This document shows positions 8,312-17,362 of a stretch of DNA of 64,000 nt, one piece after another. The DNA lies in assembly GCA_046263755.1 (NCBI GenBank), contig JBJYZC010000006.1, positions 79,830-143,829 of the forward strand. Direction: 5' to 3'. Source of the stretch: Lachnocurva sp029100405. GTDB taxonomy: Bacteria > Bacillota > Clostridia > Lachnospirales > Lachnospiraceae. The notes under the pieces are model-generated. The model was given only the letters and a program-made list of their open reading frames with translations, ran no database searches and was not told the DNA's origin. The translations under genes and the position numbers were made by a program. Each line of letters starts with the position of its first letter. The stretch's first letter is position 1.

Positions 8312-10786
8312 TTAGGTTTGCTCCGCATCCTTTGGCTTGGTACTCATGATACGGTAGAGTTCCGTATTGGTCGGGAAGTCATTCTTGAAAGGAATGTTCT
8401 GGGTTCCGATGTGAATGAGTCCATGTCCGGATTCCACACCGTTGATATAGGAAACCTCGGTGTCATTGAGGTTCAGCATGGATCGTAACGCTTCCCGGTC
8501 AAGCATGGCCTGATTCAGCATTTCGATGAAGTTTGTATTATTGATGATGGAACGTGCGTCCGGGGACTGGAGCAGGTCTTCGGTGTTCTGTGTGATACCG
8601 GTCAAGACCAGTCCGAACTTTCGGGCACGTTTCCACATGGTCTTTACCGTGTCGGAAGAAGTTTCATTCCGAAGGAGCATATGGAACTCATCAATGAAGG
8701 CATAGGTTCGCTTGCCCTTGATGGCGTTGGCCGTTGCCTGTGTCCAGATCATATTCAGGCACACCTTCAAGCCAAGCTCTTCCAGAGTGGATCCGATATG
8801 GTGAATGTCAAACACGATCAGTCGTTTATCGACATCCACATCCGTTCGACTGGCAAAGGAGTCATAGTTCTGTCCGCAGAACATCTCCAAGCTTAATGCC
8901 ATTTCCTGTGCTTCCGGATAGGTCTGTCCATATTCCATCAGGCCCTTCCATAGATCCTGTAAGGTCGGTGCCGCATTTCGGTCAATGGTCGGCTTTCTGC
9001 CGGTCTCAGGGTCAGGCTCTTCGTTCATCAGGGTATGCACATAGTTCTGATAGAGCCTTGTTAAGACCTTATTGATGATGGACTTATGTGCCGGGGTTAA
9101 AACGCTATAATTCTTTGATACACCGCCCTGCATCATGGTCTCACACAGACTGGTGATGAAGTCTGCCTGTTGTGCCAGAGGGTTCATGGTTTCATCGACC
9201 GAGGTGTCCATATCCAAGTCGAAGGGATTCAGGTGAACGTGATTACCCGGGGCAATCTGAATGACCGTACCGCCCAGTTCCTTTGCAATGATGGAATACT
9301 CGCCATCGGGGTCAATGACGTAGACGTAAGCGTCACTATTCAGGATGGCGTTAATCATCATCATCTTGGCGGCGAAGGATTTACCGGAACCGGATGCACC
9401 AAGGATCAGTCCGTTATAGTTCATGCCCTTCATTCGATCGAGGAAGATGACCGACTTATTCACTGCATTCAGGCCGTAGTAGAATCCGTGTTCGTCCAAG
9501 GTGGACATTTCGGTAAACGGCATGAAGGCCGCCATGTTCTCTGTGGTCAAAAGACGCTTACTATAAGTATGGTTCGTGTTCAAGGGAAGGCTCGCATTAA
9601 AGCCGTTCTCCTGCTGCAAGATAAAGGGGGTGAATCGGCACAGGTTCTGGTTCTGCACGGACTTGATCTCGGCAACGGTGCGGTTCAGTTCGTCTACGGA
9701 CGTACCAAAGGCGGTCAGGTTCATCTGGAAATAGAACACTCTCTGGTCTCTCGACTGCATATCCCGTTCCAGTTGCTCGACCTGTTCCTTTACAATGGCA
9801 AGGTCACCGCCGATCAGGTCAGGACTATATCCGGACTTGATGGCTGCCTTCTGCTTCTCGATCAGCTCGGAATTGACCATGACCTTCTTGTTATGAACGA
9901 GTCTGGTTCCGTCTGCCTGATCCAAGGGCTGTACGTCTATGGAAATCAGAAGCTTGGAATTGATGTCCATGAGGTCACCCACAAAGTCCGTAGACAGGAA
10001 GTTTGCAATCCCGCTTAAATACATGGACTTTGCGACCTCTTCGCCCACAATGAACTTATCCGACTGGAACTTGAAGGCAGGCGGGGCGATCAGGTCTTTG
10101 GTCGTCATACCAGTCTTTTTTAACATCTCAAAGTTGACATGAGTCTTTCCGTCCTCGTCATGCTGAAACAGGGGGTTGTCTGCTGTGCCATAGATCTTCG
10201 CAAGGACTTCCAGATACTCGTCAAGGGAGAGAGGTTTCACTTCCTTCTTTAAGAAGGTCCGCATTTCCTGTTCGACCTTGGCATCCAGATCCTTGAAATG
10301 CCTTGCCGCAGAATCCACACTCTTTTCCTTGACGCTATAACAGAGATAACGGTTGGTGATGATAGACCCTCTGGACTCAACCAGTTTCTCATGCACGATC
10401 GAATTCATTTCTTCCCGAAGGGAGTCCATGGAGTCGCCACGCTCCTGCATCTTCATCTTGGCAAACCGCATTTCAATATCATCGACCGTGTTCAAGAGGA
10501 TGAACTGAACGTGTTCGTTTGCTTCAATGGAATTTAAGAAGGTCTCATACTTGTCGAAAAAGGTGTTCTGCTCCTCTTCGGAAAGTGTCTTGAAGTTCGC
10601 TTCCGGAAGGCGATAGAGCTTACAAAAGATCCCAGGTTCCGACTGGATCATACCGTTCTGGTACACGTCAATATAGGGAACGGTACGTTGTGCGGTGGTC
10701 GCCTGTTTCTTCTTTTCCTGTTCTGTTTTCTCACCACTTGTACTACTGCTACTGGTACCGGTGAGAAGTTTCATCCAATCTGCCAT
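8312..10786 (-). CDS. virB4: VirB4-like conjugation ATPase
   Basis: 824 residues, the normal size for VirB4/TraE ATPases of Gram-positive T4SS. The C-terminal RecA-like domain has Walker A GASGSGKS (about 465-472), the following VIDPDGEY motif, Walker B TYAFIDEFH, and the ITQNTEDLL segment near residues 750-760. These features define the family that energises pilus/channel assembly and substrate passage at the inner face of the membrane. It is the last gene of virB2-virB6-prgI-virB4, 12 nt after prgI, with AAGGAG before the start. A terminator follows at 8266-8307. Confidence 0.95.
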   Translation of the reverse strand: MADWMKLLTGTSSSSTSGEKTEQEKKKQATTAQRTVPYIDVYQNGMIQSEPGIFCKLYRLPEANFKTLSEEEQNTFFDKYETFLNSIEANEHVQFILLNTVDDIEMRFAKMKMQERGDSMDSLREEMNSIVHEKLVESRGSIITNRYLCYSVKEKSVDSAARHFKDLDAKVEQEMRTFLKKEVKPLSLDEYLEVLAKIYGTADNPLFQHDEDGKTHVNFEMLKKTGMTTKDLIAPPAFKFQSDKFIVGEEVAKSMYLSGIANFLSTDFVGDLMDINSKLLISIDVQPLDQADGTRLVHNKKVMVNSELIEKQKAAIKSGYSPDLIGGDLAIVKEQVEQLERDMQSRDQRVFYFQMNLTAFGTSVDELNRTVAEIKSVQNQNLCRFTPFILQQENGFNASLPLNTNHTYSKRLLTTENMAAFMPFTEMSTLDEHGFYYGLNAVNKSVIFLDRMKGMNYNGLILGASGSGKSFAAKMMMINAILNSDAYVYVIDPDGEYSIIAKELGGTVIQIAPGNHVHLNPFDLDMDTSVDETMNPLAQQADFITSLCETMMQGGVSKNYSVLTPAHKSIINKVLTRLYQNYVHTLMNEEPDPETGRKPTIDRNAAPTLQDLWKGLMEYGQTYPEAQEMALSLEMFCGQNYDSFASRTDVDVDKRLIVFDIHHIGSTLEELGLKVCLNMIWTQATANAIKGKRTYAFIDEFHMLLRNETSSDTVKTMWKRARKFGLVLTGITQNTEDLLQSPDARSIINNTNFIEMLNQAMLDREALRSMLNLNDTEVSYINGVESGHGLIHIGTQNIPFKNDFPTNTELYRIMSTKPKDAEQT

Positions 10787-10798
10787 GATAAAAACTCC

Positions 10799-11248
10799 TT
10801 ATTTGATAGCACGAAGATTCGGGTCTTTACTGGGACGAACCGTATTCTTTTCTTTTTTCGGTTTGCTCTTCTTTTTCTTCCCCTTCTTGTCAGTCTTTTC
10901 TTCTTCCTTCTCCTCTACCATTTCCTGCTTTTCCAGTTCTTTCACGCAGGATAGCTCGGTATGGTACAGTCGTTTCGATGGATTGATGTAATTATCCCGA
11001 ATGATAATGGGGAGGATTTTTTCCATGGGTTCGCCGTAAATCTTGACGAATCCCCAGATGAGAAACGGCATGGCAGCTAAGACGGCCAGATAGATCCGCT
11101 GCTGCATGGGAAGATTGGTTGTTCCCTTAAATCCGACAAACAGGGCTAAGAGTAATCCTGTCGTACCAAACCCGACCTGCCTTGTGGTAAAGTTTCCGAG
11201 TGCCCGGTTCTCACGGGCAAGAATGTCCTTCGACATCGTAACAAACAT
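10799..11248 (-). CDS. prgI: PrgI-family membrane protein (149 aa)
   Basis: The N-terminal region reads SKDILARENRALGNFTTRQ, followed by two hydrophobic spans (about 28-45 and 55-70) and a YGEPMEK motif, as in PrgI/TcpE-type proteins. The C-terminal 50 residues are a Lys/Glu-rich cytoplasmic tail. PrgI proteins sit beside VirB4 in Gram-positive T4SS and are thought to help place the ATPase at the channel. The order VirB6-PrgI-VirB4 supports the call. Confidence 0.85.
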   Translation of the reverse strand: MFVTMSKDILARENRALGNFTTRQVGFGTTGLLLALFVGFKGTTNLPMQQRIYLAVLAAMPFLIWGFVKIYGEPMEKILPIIIRDNYINPSKRLYHTELSCVKELEKQEMVEEKEEEKTDKKGKKKKSKPKKEKNTVRPSKDPNLRAIK

Positions 11249-11263
11249 GATTTTGTCCTTTCC

Positions 11264-12244
11264 TCACGCTCCAAAGGCTTCACTTACCACGCTCTGGAGC
11301 TTCTTTATCATGCCGACTTCTGCCAGTCCGATCGCACAGTTGACACCGATGGACAGGAAGAATGCACCGGCAGCAAGAGCACCGTTCTGTGCCATAGAAG
11401 CATTGATTCCACGGGTGAGCCAGTCACCTGCTTCAAAGACGACCTTGATGAGAGGACCCATGGCAAGCAGGGCGATGTATCGTTTCAGATAACGGATCGC
11501 CGTACCACGCCAACCTTCCTCGGTCACAAAGGAAAAGGCAATCGGCATTAAAGCACCACGAATACACATTTCCATCAGCCGGGACAGTAGAACCGTTAGG
11601 ATCAATAGCAAGGGGATCCATTGCATCGCTGACGCCATCGCCACGGTCGCACCGTTTTGTAGTCGGGCAAACCCGTCATCCGGCATGATACTGTTTATCA
11701 TGTTAAACGTATTCTTCGCTGATCCTGCCCCCGATCCCATGGATCCATTACTGTTAATCAGATTCCCCATCCAGTCTGCAATCGCAGAACCCAGATTCAG
11801 GAAGTTTTGACAGTTATCGATCATAAAGATTCCGACCGCAAGCCGGGCAAAGAACTTGACAAAACTATCGAGAGTCATACGCTCCGACATTCCAAGGTCA
11901 ACCAAGGCCAGAAGGAAAAACATGAGAGCAATACAATAAGCAACAGGCACCAAGGCAGAAGATACGGTCGTCTGGAAGGTCACGAGAAAATTATCTCCGC
12001 CCGTGGAAAATCCATTCAGGGAAACGGCAGAGTTAATCAGCTTGTCGATAGGACCGGACTGTGCCTGAGAATAGATGATTCCACCGGCAAAGTCGGCTTC
12101 CGACTGCTTTAGAATCCCGCCTTTGTCTGAAAAGCCAAGCTTTTTCGCAAGAGCGTTTGCTTCCTTTCTGCCGCCATCGCCTGTTGCAATCTTGTCCAAT
12201 GCAGACTGAAAGTCCGCATCCGACATATTTGAAAAAGTAGCCAT
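11264..12244 (-). CDS. virB6: VirB6/TrbL-like polytopic channel protein
   Basis: 326 residues with a soluble N-terminal 85 residues, then about six hydrophobic segments (for example VAYCIALMFFLLALVDLG, and WIPLLLILTVLLSRLMEMC further on). Size, topology and position between the VirB2-like and PrgI genes match VirB6/TrbL membrane channel subunits. Sequence identity to a named family member was not checked. Start ATG 12244 follows AAAAGGAAATTTT. A weak hairpin at 12266-12300 separates it from the pilin-like gene and could lower expression relative to that gene. Confidence 0.8.
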   Translation of the reverse strand: MATFSNMSDADFQSALDKIATGDGGRKEANALAKKLGFSDKGGILKQSEADFAGGIIYSQAQSGPIDKLINSAVSLNGFSTGGDNFLVTFQTTVSSALVPVAYCIALMFFLLALVDLGMSERMTLDSFVKFFARLAVGIFMIDNCQNFLNLGSAIADWMGNLINSNGSMGSGAGSAKNTFNMINSIMPDDGFARLQNGATVAMASAMQWIPLLLILTVLLSRLMEMCIRGALMPIAFSFVTEEGWRGTAIRYLKRYIALLAMGPLIKVVFEAGDWLTRGINASMAQNGALAAGAFFLSIGVNCAIGLAEVGMIKKLQSVVSEAFGA

Positions 12245-12265
12245 AAAATTTCCTTTTCATATCAG

Positions 12266-12300
12266 GAAAGGGGGATGAAGACTTGCTCCACCCCCTTTTT
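12266..12300 (-). terminator. Intra-operon hairpin, possible attenuator
   Basis: GGGGG...CCCCC arms on the minus strand followed only by TTTCC, between the virB2-like and virB6-like genes. It could cut read-through so that pilin is made in excess. The weak T-run makes this tentative. Confidence 0.35.
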
Positions 12301-12311
12301 CCTTTAGTGAG

Positions 12312-12692
12312 TTATGAGAGTCCAACAGCACCTTTGATGGGATTCCACAGGAAGATACGGAAGGCAACGAGGGCACCGCCAATGACAAGGTCTTTGGCTC
12401 CGGCAGAAATCGCTTCCGGGTTGTTGTCGTTCTTAACGCCGTTTAAGACCTTGGCACCACCCATGAGGACAAAGAAAATACCAATCAGGGGGAACAAAGT
12501 CACCAGAGCGTCAAGAACGGTCGTAACCAGTTTCTCCGAGTTCGCCGATCCGCTTCCGATTTCTGCATGAGCGATACCGCCCGGAAGGGCAACAGATCCA
12601 ACGGAAGCCATCACAAGGGCTGTGGTAATCTGTGTCTTGGCAGAAGAAAGCTTCTCTTCTGCGGTTGATAGGAACGAATGATTTTTCCGCAT
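12312..12692 (-). CDS. VirB2/TrbC-like pilin or Maff2-type small membrane protein
   Basis: 126 residues from ATG 12692 (AAAAGGAGAATCTT upstream). A Lys-rich start and signal-like segment ending GGIAHAE (about residues 25-43) precede two hydrophobic spans (about 63-80 and 100-113) with GGAKVLNG between them. This is the layout of VirB2-type pilins and the small membrane proteins at this place in Gram-positive transfer operons. It is the first gene of virB2-virB6-prgI-virB4. The element-type promoter motif lies about 190 nt upstream. Confidence 0.75.
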   Translation of the reverse strand: MRKNHSFLSTAEEKLSSAKTQITTALVMASVGSVALPGGIAHAEIGSGSANSEKLVTTVLDALVTLFPLIGIFFVLMGGAKVLNGVKNDNNPEAISAGAKDLVIGGALVAFRIFLWNPIKGAVGLS

Positions 12693-12879
12693 AATAAGAT
12701 TCTCCTTTTTTTTGTTTATGCTACTAATACGGACTAACTCTTCGTAAAAACCTTCCTCTTTGTATTGGTTCTTTTCCAAGCTCCCCTCTTTCGGAAAGCC
12801 TGAAAAAGAACGCCCACTATGTATTGGCACAAGCAAAAAGGAGTTTTTGCGAACGGAAAGAAATAATTTTCTTCCCTTT

Positions 12880-12911
12880 CTTCTATGGTTAAAGTGTTAT
12901 TCAGAAAAAAC
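12880..12911 (-). promoter_or_regulatory. Element promoter motif, copy P10
   Basis: Minus strand ACCATAGAAG core (12880-12890) with a weak upstream part (GTTTT at the place of CTGTC). It faces the virB2-like gene and leaves a leader of about 185 nt. Confidence 0.5.
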
Positions 12912-12960
12912 GTTGTTTCTTTTCTACGGTTTCTATGACTACTATTTCTACGATTAAACC

Positions 12961-13094
12961 GTTGTCAACTACCCACGGCCTAAAGATCACGGGTTTGTAA
13001 CCACCCAGTCGTACTAACGACTTACGTCTCCGACCTTTAACCCCAATAGATATTATTATCTAAAGTGGCGTTACATCATAGGGTGGTTGACAAC
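12961..13094. mobile_element. 134-bp MITE-like element with terminal inverted repeats
   Basis: GTTGTCAACTACCC at 12961-12974 and GGGTGGTTGACAAC at 13081-13094 are 14-bp inverted ends with one mismatch. The interior has CCCACGGCC...CACGGG and GTCGTactaACGAC hairpins. It has no coding capacity and resembles the structured end of an IS200/IS605-type element. It probably arrived near, or with, the IscB insertion. Confidence 0.55.
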
Positions 13095-13111
13095 ACCCTT
13101 TACAGCAAAGT

Positions 13112-13213
13112 TTACTCGGCTGTAACTGTATCAGGTACTTGACTATCTTCGAGATAGCTGATTCCCATGCGGTACAGATTCATAGCTCCAATACGGTCAT
13201 ACATTTTCTCAGC
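13112..13213 (-). pseudogene. C-terminal half of a small ORF split by the IscB element
   Basis: This 33-codon open frame (AEKMYDRIGAMNLYRMGISY...) ends in TAA but has no start codon with a ribosome binding site. On the other side of the IscB element, ATG 14780 opens MEQLT and is then lost at the element's hairpin. Joining the two gives a plausible product of about 39 residues in the interval between VirD4 and the virB2 operon. The reconstruction is an inference. Confidence 0.5.
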
Positions 13214-13251
13214 GGGGAAACCCACAGGCTTGCCTGTGGGATGAACCGCTT

Positions 13252-14490
13252 CTAACCTACCTTTCTTGGTTCTATGAGTATGTTTTTTCGCATTTCCAAC
13301 ATCCGAAGGCTTTTATATCCTACGGATGCGTTGACCTTCGTTCCGTCTAAAAGTCTTAGATCCATTCTTCCAGTAGAACGCCTACCGAAGATGAAACATT
13401 CCTGTCCTTTCCAACAGACTTTATCGTACAGACGAAAACCCTTGACCTCATAAGGGGCTTGGTTCCGCTTACGATAACCGCCTTTTTGAATGGTGTTTTT
13501 ATGAATCTGTCTGTTGTGACAGCGTACTTTTCTTTGGTAATACACAACGCCGTTTGATTCCGCCAACGGATTTCCGCTGATACAGCGAGCGTCTATGTAG
13601 TGATCTTTTGGTAGATGGTTTCGGATACGGGTGTTCTTCGTGAGATATCCATAGGTCATGCTTACCTTGGGATATAAGTCTTTTAGCTTGTCGTAGAAAG
13701 CCCAACGCATGATTCCCATAAAGGCTGCATCACGAAATCGCATTCCCCGATGGATTGATTTTGGCAGTTTTACCGTACCGTTGTGATATCCCTTGTGACA
13801 GGTTTCGCAAAGCGTTATCAGATTACTGGGTGCGTTCCCTCCCGTCTTACGGCTCTCGATGTGATGGACGTTAAGTATCTTATCGCCGGATTTTCCATGA
13901 CAGCATTGACATTCATGCCCGTCACGGAACAGGACGTATTCTCGAACATTCCAAAAGCCCAATTGCTCACCTTTTTGGTAGTCCGTATCGCTGATGGAAG
14001 GATTTTTGATCTTTTGAATGTCAAAAGACGCTGTTTCCACGATGATTTCGGAAATCGGTAAAATCTCATGTACCTTACGGACAACGGTTAGGTGCATATC
14101 GACCTTGTTCTGTACCGAAGGTGCCAGCCATCCGTCTTTCCGATGGCGGTTATCAAAACGAGACTTCCGATGTCTGGTTTTCCGGCTTCTACGGCTTCTG
14201 CGGTTCTGCCTGCGGGTAGAAAGCAAGTTCACAAGATCGTTTCGCAGCTCCACATCCGATTCAAACAACACCTTATGTTCCGTAGTCGCGGAAAGGCCGA
14301 TATGTTTGCTGCCCGCATCGACACCTAAACAGATCGGCTGCGTATAAGTCGTACTCTCATATAACAGTTGAATCGTAAACGGGCATCGTTTTACGACCTT
14401 CGCCTTGTTTGCTTTCAGAAGGACACGCACTTTGGCGTGATTTCCTGTCGGCATTAACGGCTGTCCGTTTTTGCTTATGACATAAACCAT
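13252..14490 (-). CDS. iscB: IscB RNA-guided nuclease
   Basis: 412 residues. The N-terminal PLMP domain (QPLMPTGNHAKVRVLLK) is followed by RuvC-I LGVDAGSKHIGLS (Asp near 57), an Arg-rich bridge helix (RRQNRRSRRSRKTRHRKSR), RuvC-II IIVETASFD and an HNH domain (CQCC...VHHIESRKTGG...C..C). RuvC-III is DHYIDARCISG, and a short C-terminal target-recognition part follows. Every catalytic residue I can place is present, so the nuclease is probably active. IscB uses an omega-RNA to cut DNA and is the ancestor group of Cas9. The start follows GGAAAGGAGATAGG. The RNA gene lies immediately upstream on the same strand. Confidence 0.95.
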   Translation of the reverse strand: MVYVISKNGQPLMPTGNHAKVRVLLKANKAKVVKRCPFTIQLLYESTTYTQPICLGVDAGSKHIGLSATTEHKVLFESDVELRNDLVNLLSTRRQNRRSRRSRKTRHRKSRFDNRHRKDGWLAPSVQNKVDMHLTVVRKVHEILPISEIIVETASFDIQKIKNPSISDTDYQKGEQLGFWNVREYVLFRDGHECQCCHGKSGDKILNVHHIESRKTGGNAPSNLITLCETCHKGYHNGTVKLPKSIHRGMRFRDAAFMGIMRWAFYDKLKDLYPKVSMTYGYLTKNTRIRNHLPKDHYIDARCISGNPLAESNGVVYYQRKVRCHNRQIHKNTIQKGGYRKRNQAPYEVKGFRLYDKVCWKGQECFIFGRRSTGRMDLRLLDGTKVNASVGYKSLRMLEMRKNILIEPRKVG

Positions 14491-14496
14491 AAGCCT

Positions 14497-14762
14497 ATCT
14501 CCTTTCCAAACCCATCAAAGGATTTAGTTACTCGCTCCGAAGAGCGGTTTGTGTACCATCGCCAATGTTACTAAGAGGTTTCTTTGTCGGCAACACGGTT
14601 CCTATACCACAGAACGTTTTAATCACCGACCTTAGAGCCACAGACTTGGTACTACATCCGTGGGTAACTATATATTCTCTCGTAACGTAGTTCAGCCAAA
14701 CGGCTTCACTAAGGCTACTCACTCCGGGTTGCTAGGCAACCCCACGGGGCTTGCCCGTGGGT
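14497..14762 (-). ncRNA. IscB omega-RNA (HEARO RNA)
   Basis: The 265 bases between the element's left hairpin and the iscB ribosome binding site are non-coding but highly structured on the minus strand. Stems include GTTGcctagCAAC, GCCgtttGGC, CCACGG/CTGTGG and CGCTCttcgGAGCG near the 3' end. This is the usual place for the RNA that guides IscB. The guide should be the bases just 5' of the scaffold, roughly the reverse complement of 14763-14782. Exact ends are not determined. Confidence 0.75.
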
Positions 14763-14763
14763 A

Positions 14764-14780
14764 TCAGTGAGCTGTTCCAT
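14764..14780 (-). pseudogene. N-terminal stub (MEQLT) of the ORF split by the IscB element
   Basis: ATG 14780 lies about 13 nt after GGAAAGG and a promoter motif core at 14805. The frame is cut by the element boundary after about five codons. It pairs with the orphan frame at 13112-13213. Confidence 0.4.
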
Positions 14781-14804
14781 GAGAGTTCTTTTACCTTTCC
14801 AATA

Positions 14805-14836
14805 CTTCTATGGTTAAGATGTTGTTTGGAAAAAAT
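14805..14836 (-). promoter_or_regulatory. Element promoter motif, copy P9
   Basis: Minus strand ACCATAGAAG core 14805-14815, without a clear CTGTC partner. It faces the split small ORF and the IscB element. Confidence 0.45.
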
Positions 14837-14879
14837 TTCAGAACGGTCAGTATGTTGAACCTACCGGCTCACCATTCAG

Positions 14880-17351
14880 TTAAAATGGTGAGTCGTTGAA
14901 CTCTTCTGGTCTGGTGCTACGAATGACCGGACTGCCTTCTCCATATCCCTGTACCCGTCCGGCAACCTCTTCCGGTTCACAGGCGAACTGGCGGAAGAAC
15001 TCGTGTAGTCCTTCCCGACTGTCGTCACAGATCGTAATCATGTGGCTTGGGGTGGGACACTCATACTTCTGTCGGACATACCGGCTGATGGGGTACCTAT
15101 CATAGTCAAACTTCATCTTTCCTGACTTTGTGTCCTCGGCATAGTCGGACGTGTACTTGTAGTAAGGGTGGTCAGGATAGTTATACTTTTCGTCCAAGAC
15201 GGGATTATGTCCGGTGGAAAGCACAAGCTCCATACGGTTGGGCAGTCGTCCGATCTGGTCGGGGGTCATGAGGTCTGCCTGCTCGGTCTGGACGTTCTGG
15301 CTAATCTTCTTATTGTCGAGGGACACGCTTGATCCGATCTTGGTCGTCTTACCAAGTTTTGCAGAGAGCCATTCCACGGTCTCCTTCGCTTTACCGCCAA
15401 GGAAGACGGTCTGATAACAACCGGTGTCAATGGTCTCCCATGTGTCCTTATACATTTCCTTTAACTGGGTAACACCCTGTACGATAACGTCACAGGAGAT
15501 GTCGTACTTTCGTACCGTAGTCAGCCTTGCAGGGAAGGACGGAATCTTACCGATGTTGGCAAACTCATCCAGAAGCATTCGGATATGGGTCGGATTCTTG
15601 ACCGATTCCCCGTCCTGCTTTACGATTTTGGCGTGTTTCAGGTCGGACAGGTACTGCTCTGCAAGCTCGGCATCCGGTCGTCTGCTTACCACTCTGCCCT
15701 GATCGTCAATGATTTCGTAGAAGCAGTCATTGACTTCCTGATTGACCACAACCTTTTCGATATGGCTATTCTTGATACTGGCGACATCCTTCTCAATCGC
15801 ATCCATGTCCGTCCAACTCTGGTCGTACCACTTGACCTCTTCCCCGTTCTGTAACTTCAGATGGTGGGTATGCTGCACCTTATGTTCTCCCCGGTCATAG
15901 AGGATGTCGAACATCTGAGAGTAGAGCATGGAGCAAAGGAAGTTATAGGAGGAATTGGAGACCGGGATATTGATGAACAGCACATCTCTGCCCGTTCCAA
16001 AAGAGTCCAAGTCGATCGAGTCGGTACTGGTGATATTGGCAATGTCCTGCACATTGAAGGCATCCAGTCGTACCTGAGTCGTTGCCAGAATGGTGTCTGC
16101 GGTCTTACCGGGGGTGGTCTTAAAGTCCCGCCATTTCTTCAGGCAGTAGGGGTCAAGCTTGTTGCCATATCCATCGTCATCCCAGAATTCCTTATGGTTG
16201 GCAAGGTTATTAAAGATATGGCCGAGGGCGGTCTTCTCCTTGTCGTGATAGGTCTTATCGTTCGCCCACTTATCGTCCAGTCGTTCGTTGGTCATTCGGG
16301 CAATCTCACAGAGGTTCGGGAAGTCCTTTTTATACACATAGCCGTCCATAATCAAAGGATTGTCACCATACTTGGTCAAGAGACCAATGATGGCACAAAG
16401 GTAGGAGTTCATGGCCGCATCCCAGAAGGGGTCGGCATTACTGTTTCCGTTTCTGGTGTCGGTATTGGCAATGAAGGTATCAACCAAGGTCTTAATATCG
16501 ACTTCTTTCCGGCAGTAGTGCATGGGGTTATAGGTACTGGTATGGTTCTTTGTTGCAATATCAAAGATTCGTACCTTATACCCGAACCGATACAGGGTCT
16601 CCCCCATCTGCTTTACAATGTCTCCGGAAGGGTCTGTGACGATATAGGAAGAATTCATCTGCAAGAGATTCGGTTTGACATATCCACGGGATTTACCGGT
16701 ACCGGGTTCACCGACAACGAGGTTGTTGACGTTTGTGATGTCGTGGGAAAGATAGCTGATGTACATATTCTTCGAAAGAATGTAGTTCGAACCAAACTGG
16801 ATATGTCCCGGTTCTCCAAACGGTTCTGCCATATTGGTCTCCATCTTATTCGTGTCGCCCCACTTGGCATTACCCTTGATACTGTCCTTTCGGTTCTGGA
16901 GTCTCGGTTTTTGCAGGGTATAAACGAAGAACACAATGAGAAGCACAAGGATTCCGAATCCAACGGCACCGGTAAGTGCAGCAGGCCCTCCGCCATAGCC
17001 CTGATAAGCCGGATTCCAGACGGGGAGCTGTTTGACTCCCTGAACGGTCTGTATGGCTTTGCAATGAAAGGGATAGTTGAACTTGGTCAGAAGATTCTGC
17101 CCGCCAAGGGAAAGTGCCTGACCCATGTCGGGAGAGTCCACACCGTTCAGCCGTAAGGTCACATAGGCTGCGGTATAGTGCAGGGAGTAAAGGAAAGTGA
17201 AAAGAAACATTACGATCCCGACAATGAAGAATTCCTTCCGTAGGGTCTTCTCCTGTTCCTTTAAGGGGCTTTCCTTCCGAAGCTCCGGTGCGTCTGTCGG
17301 ATTCGGGTCTTTCATGAACCCGAAGACAGACTTCATGGAAAATTTAGCCAA
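14880..17351 (-). CDS. virD4: VirD4/TraG-type type IV coupling protein
   Basis: 823 residues. Two N-terminal membrane segments (about 42-62 and 125-147) precede the nucleotide-binding domain: Walker A VVGEPGTGKS (about 212-221), Walker B RMLLDEFANIGKIP, and the VQGVTQLKEMY segment. This hexameric ATPase brings the relaxase-DNA complex to the channel. The start is TTG 17351, 4 nt after GAGGTGATG; the next in-frame ATG (17336) lacks a good site. It follows the 505-residue gene at 17363 by 11 nt. Confidence 0.95.
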   Translation of the reverse strand: MAKFSMKSVFGFMKDPNPTDAPELRKESPLKEQEKTLRKEFFIVGIVMFLFTFLYSLHYTAAYVTLRLNGVDSPDMGQALSLGGQNLLTKFNYPFHCKAIQTVQGVKQLPVWNPAYQGYGGGPAALTGAVGFGILVLLIVFFVYTLQKPRLQNRKDSIKGNAKWGDTNKMETNMAEPFGEPGHIQFGSNYILSKNMYISYLSHDITNVNNLVVGEPGTGKSRGYVKPNLLQMNSSYIVTDPSGDIVKQMGETLYRFGYKVRIFDIATKNHTSTYNPMHYCRKEVDIKTLVDTFIANTDTRNGNSNADPFWDAAMNSYLCAIIGLLTKYGDNPLIMDGYVYKKDFPNLCEIARMTNERLDDKWANDKTYHDKEKTALGHIFNNLANHKEFWDDDGYGNKLDPYCLKKWRDFKTTPGKTADTILATTQVRLDAFNVQDIANITSTDSIDLDSFGTGRDVLFINIPVSNSSYNFLCSMLYSQMFDILYDRGEHKVQHTHHLKLQNGEEVKWYDQSWTDMDAIEKDVASIKNSHIEKVVVNQEVNDCFYEIIDDQGRVVSRRPDAELAEQYLSDLKHAKIVKQDGESVKNPTHIRMLLDEFANIGKIPSFPARLTTVRKYDISCDVIVQGVTQLKEMYKDTWETIDTGCYQTVFLGGKAKETVEWLSAKLGKTTKIGSSVSLDNKKISQNVQTEQADLMTPDQIGRLPNRMELVLSTGHNPVLDEKYNYPDHPYYKYTSDYAEDTKSGKMKFDYDRYPISRYVRQKYECPTPSHMITICDDSREGLHEFFRQFACEPEEVAGRVQGYGEGSPVIRSTRPEEFNDSPF

Positions 17352-17362
17352 AATACATCACC

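Larger units (their letters stand above)
13205..14768 (-). mobile_element. IscB-type IS200/IS605-superfamily element without transposase
   Basis: An iscB gene with its upstream omega-RNA region lies between two similar hairpins: CCCACAGGCttGCCTGTGGG at 13221-13240 and CCCACGGG-gcttg-CCCGTGGG at 14741-14761. No Y1 transposase gene is present, so it would need TnpA in trans. It splits a small ORF, which places its ends within a few bases of the hairpins. Confidence 0.7.

Noticed and set aside
9170..10018. 282-codon plus-strand frame opposite virB4
   Set aside because: Antisense shadow of VirB4, with no recognisable domain or start site.
14528..14722. 64-codon frame inside the omega-RNA region
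   Set aside because: It overlaps stable RNA hairpins and has no ribosome binding site. The position upstream of iscB is better explained as the RNA gene.
13205..14768. Cas9 or TnpB instead of IscB
   Set aside because: The N-terminal PLMP domain, the HNH between RuvC-II and RuvC-III, and the 412-residue size fit IscB. TnpB has no HNH, and Cas9 has a large REC lobe.
15861..17156. 431-codon plus-strand frame opposite virD4
   Set aside because: It is entirely antisense to a gene with clear family motifs and has no start signal. Long antisense frames are expected with this codon use.
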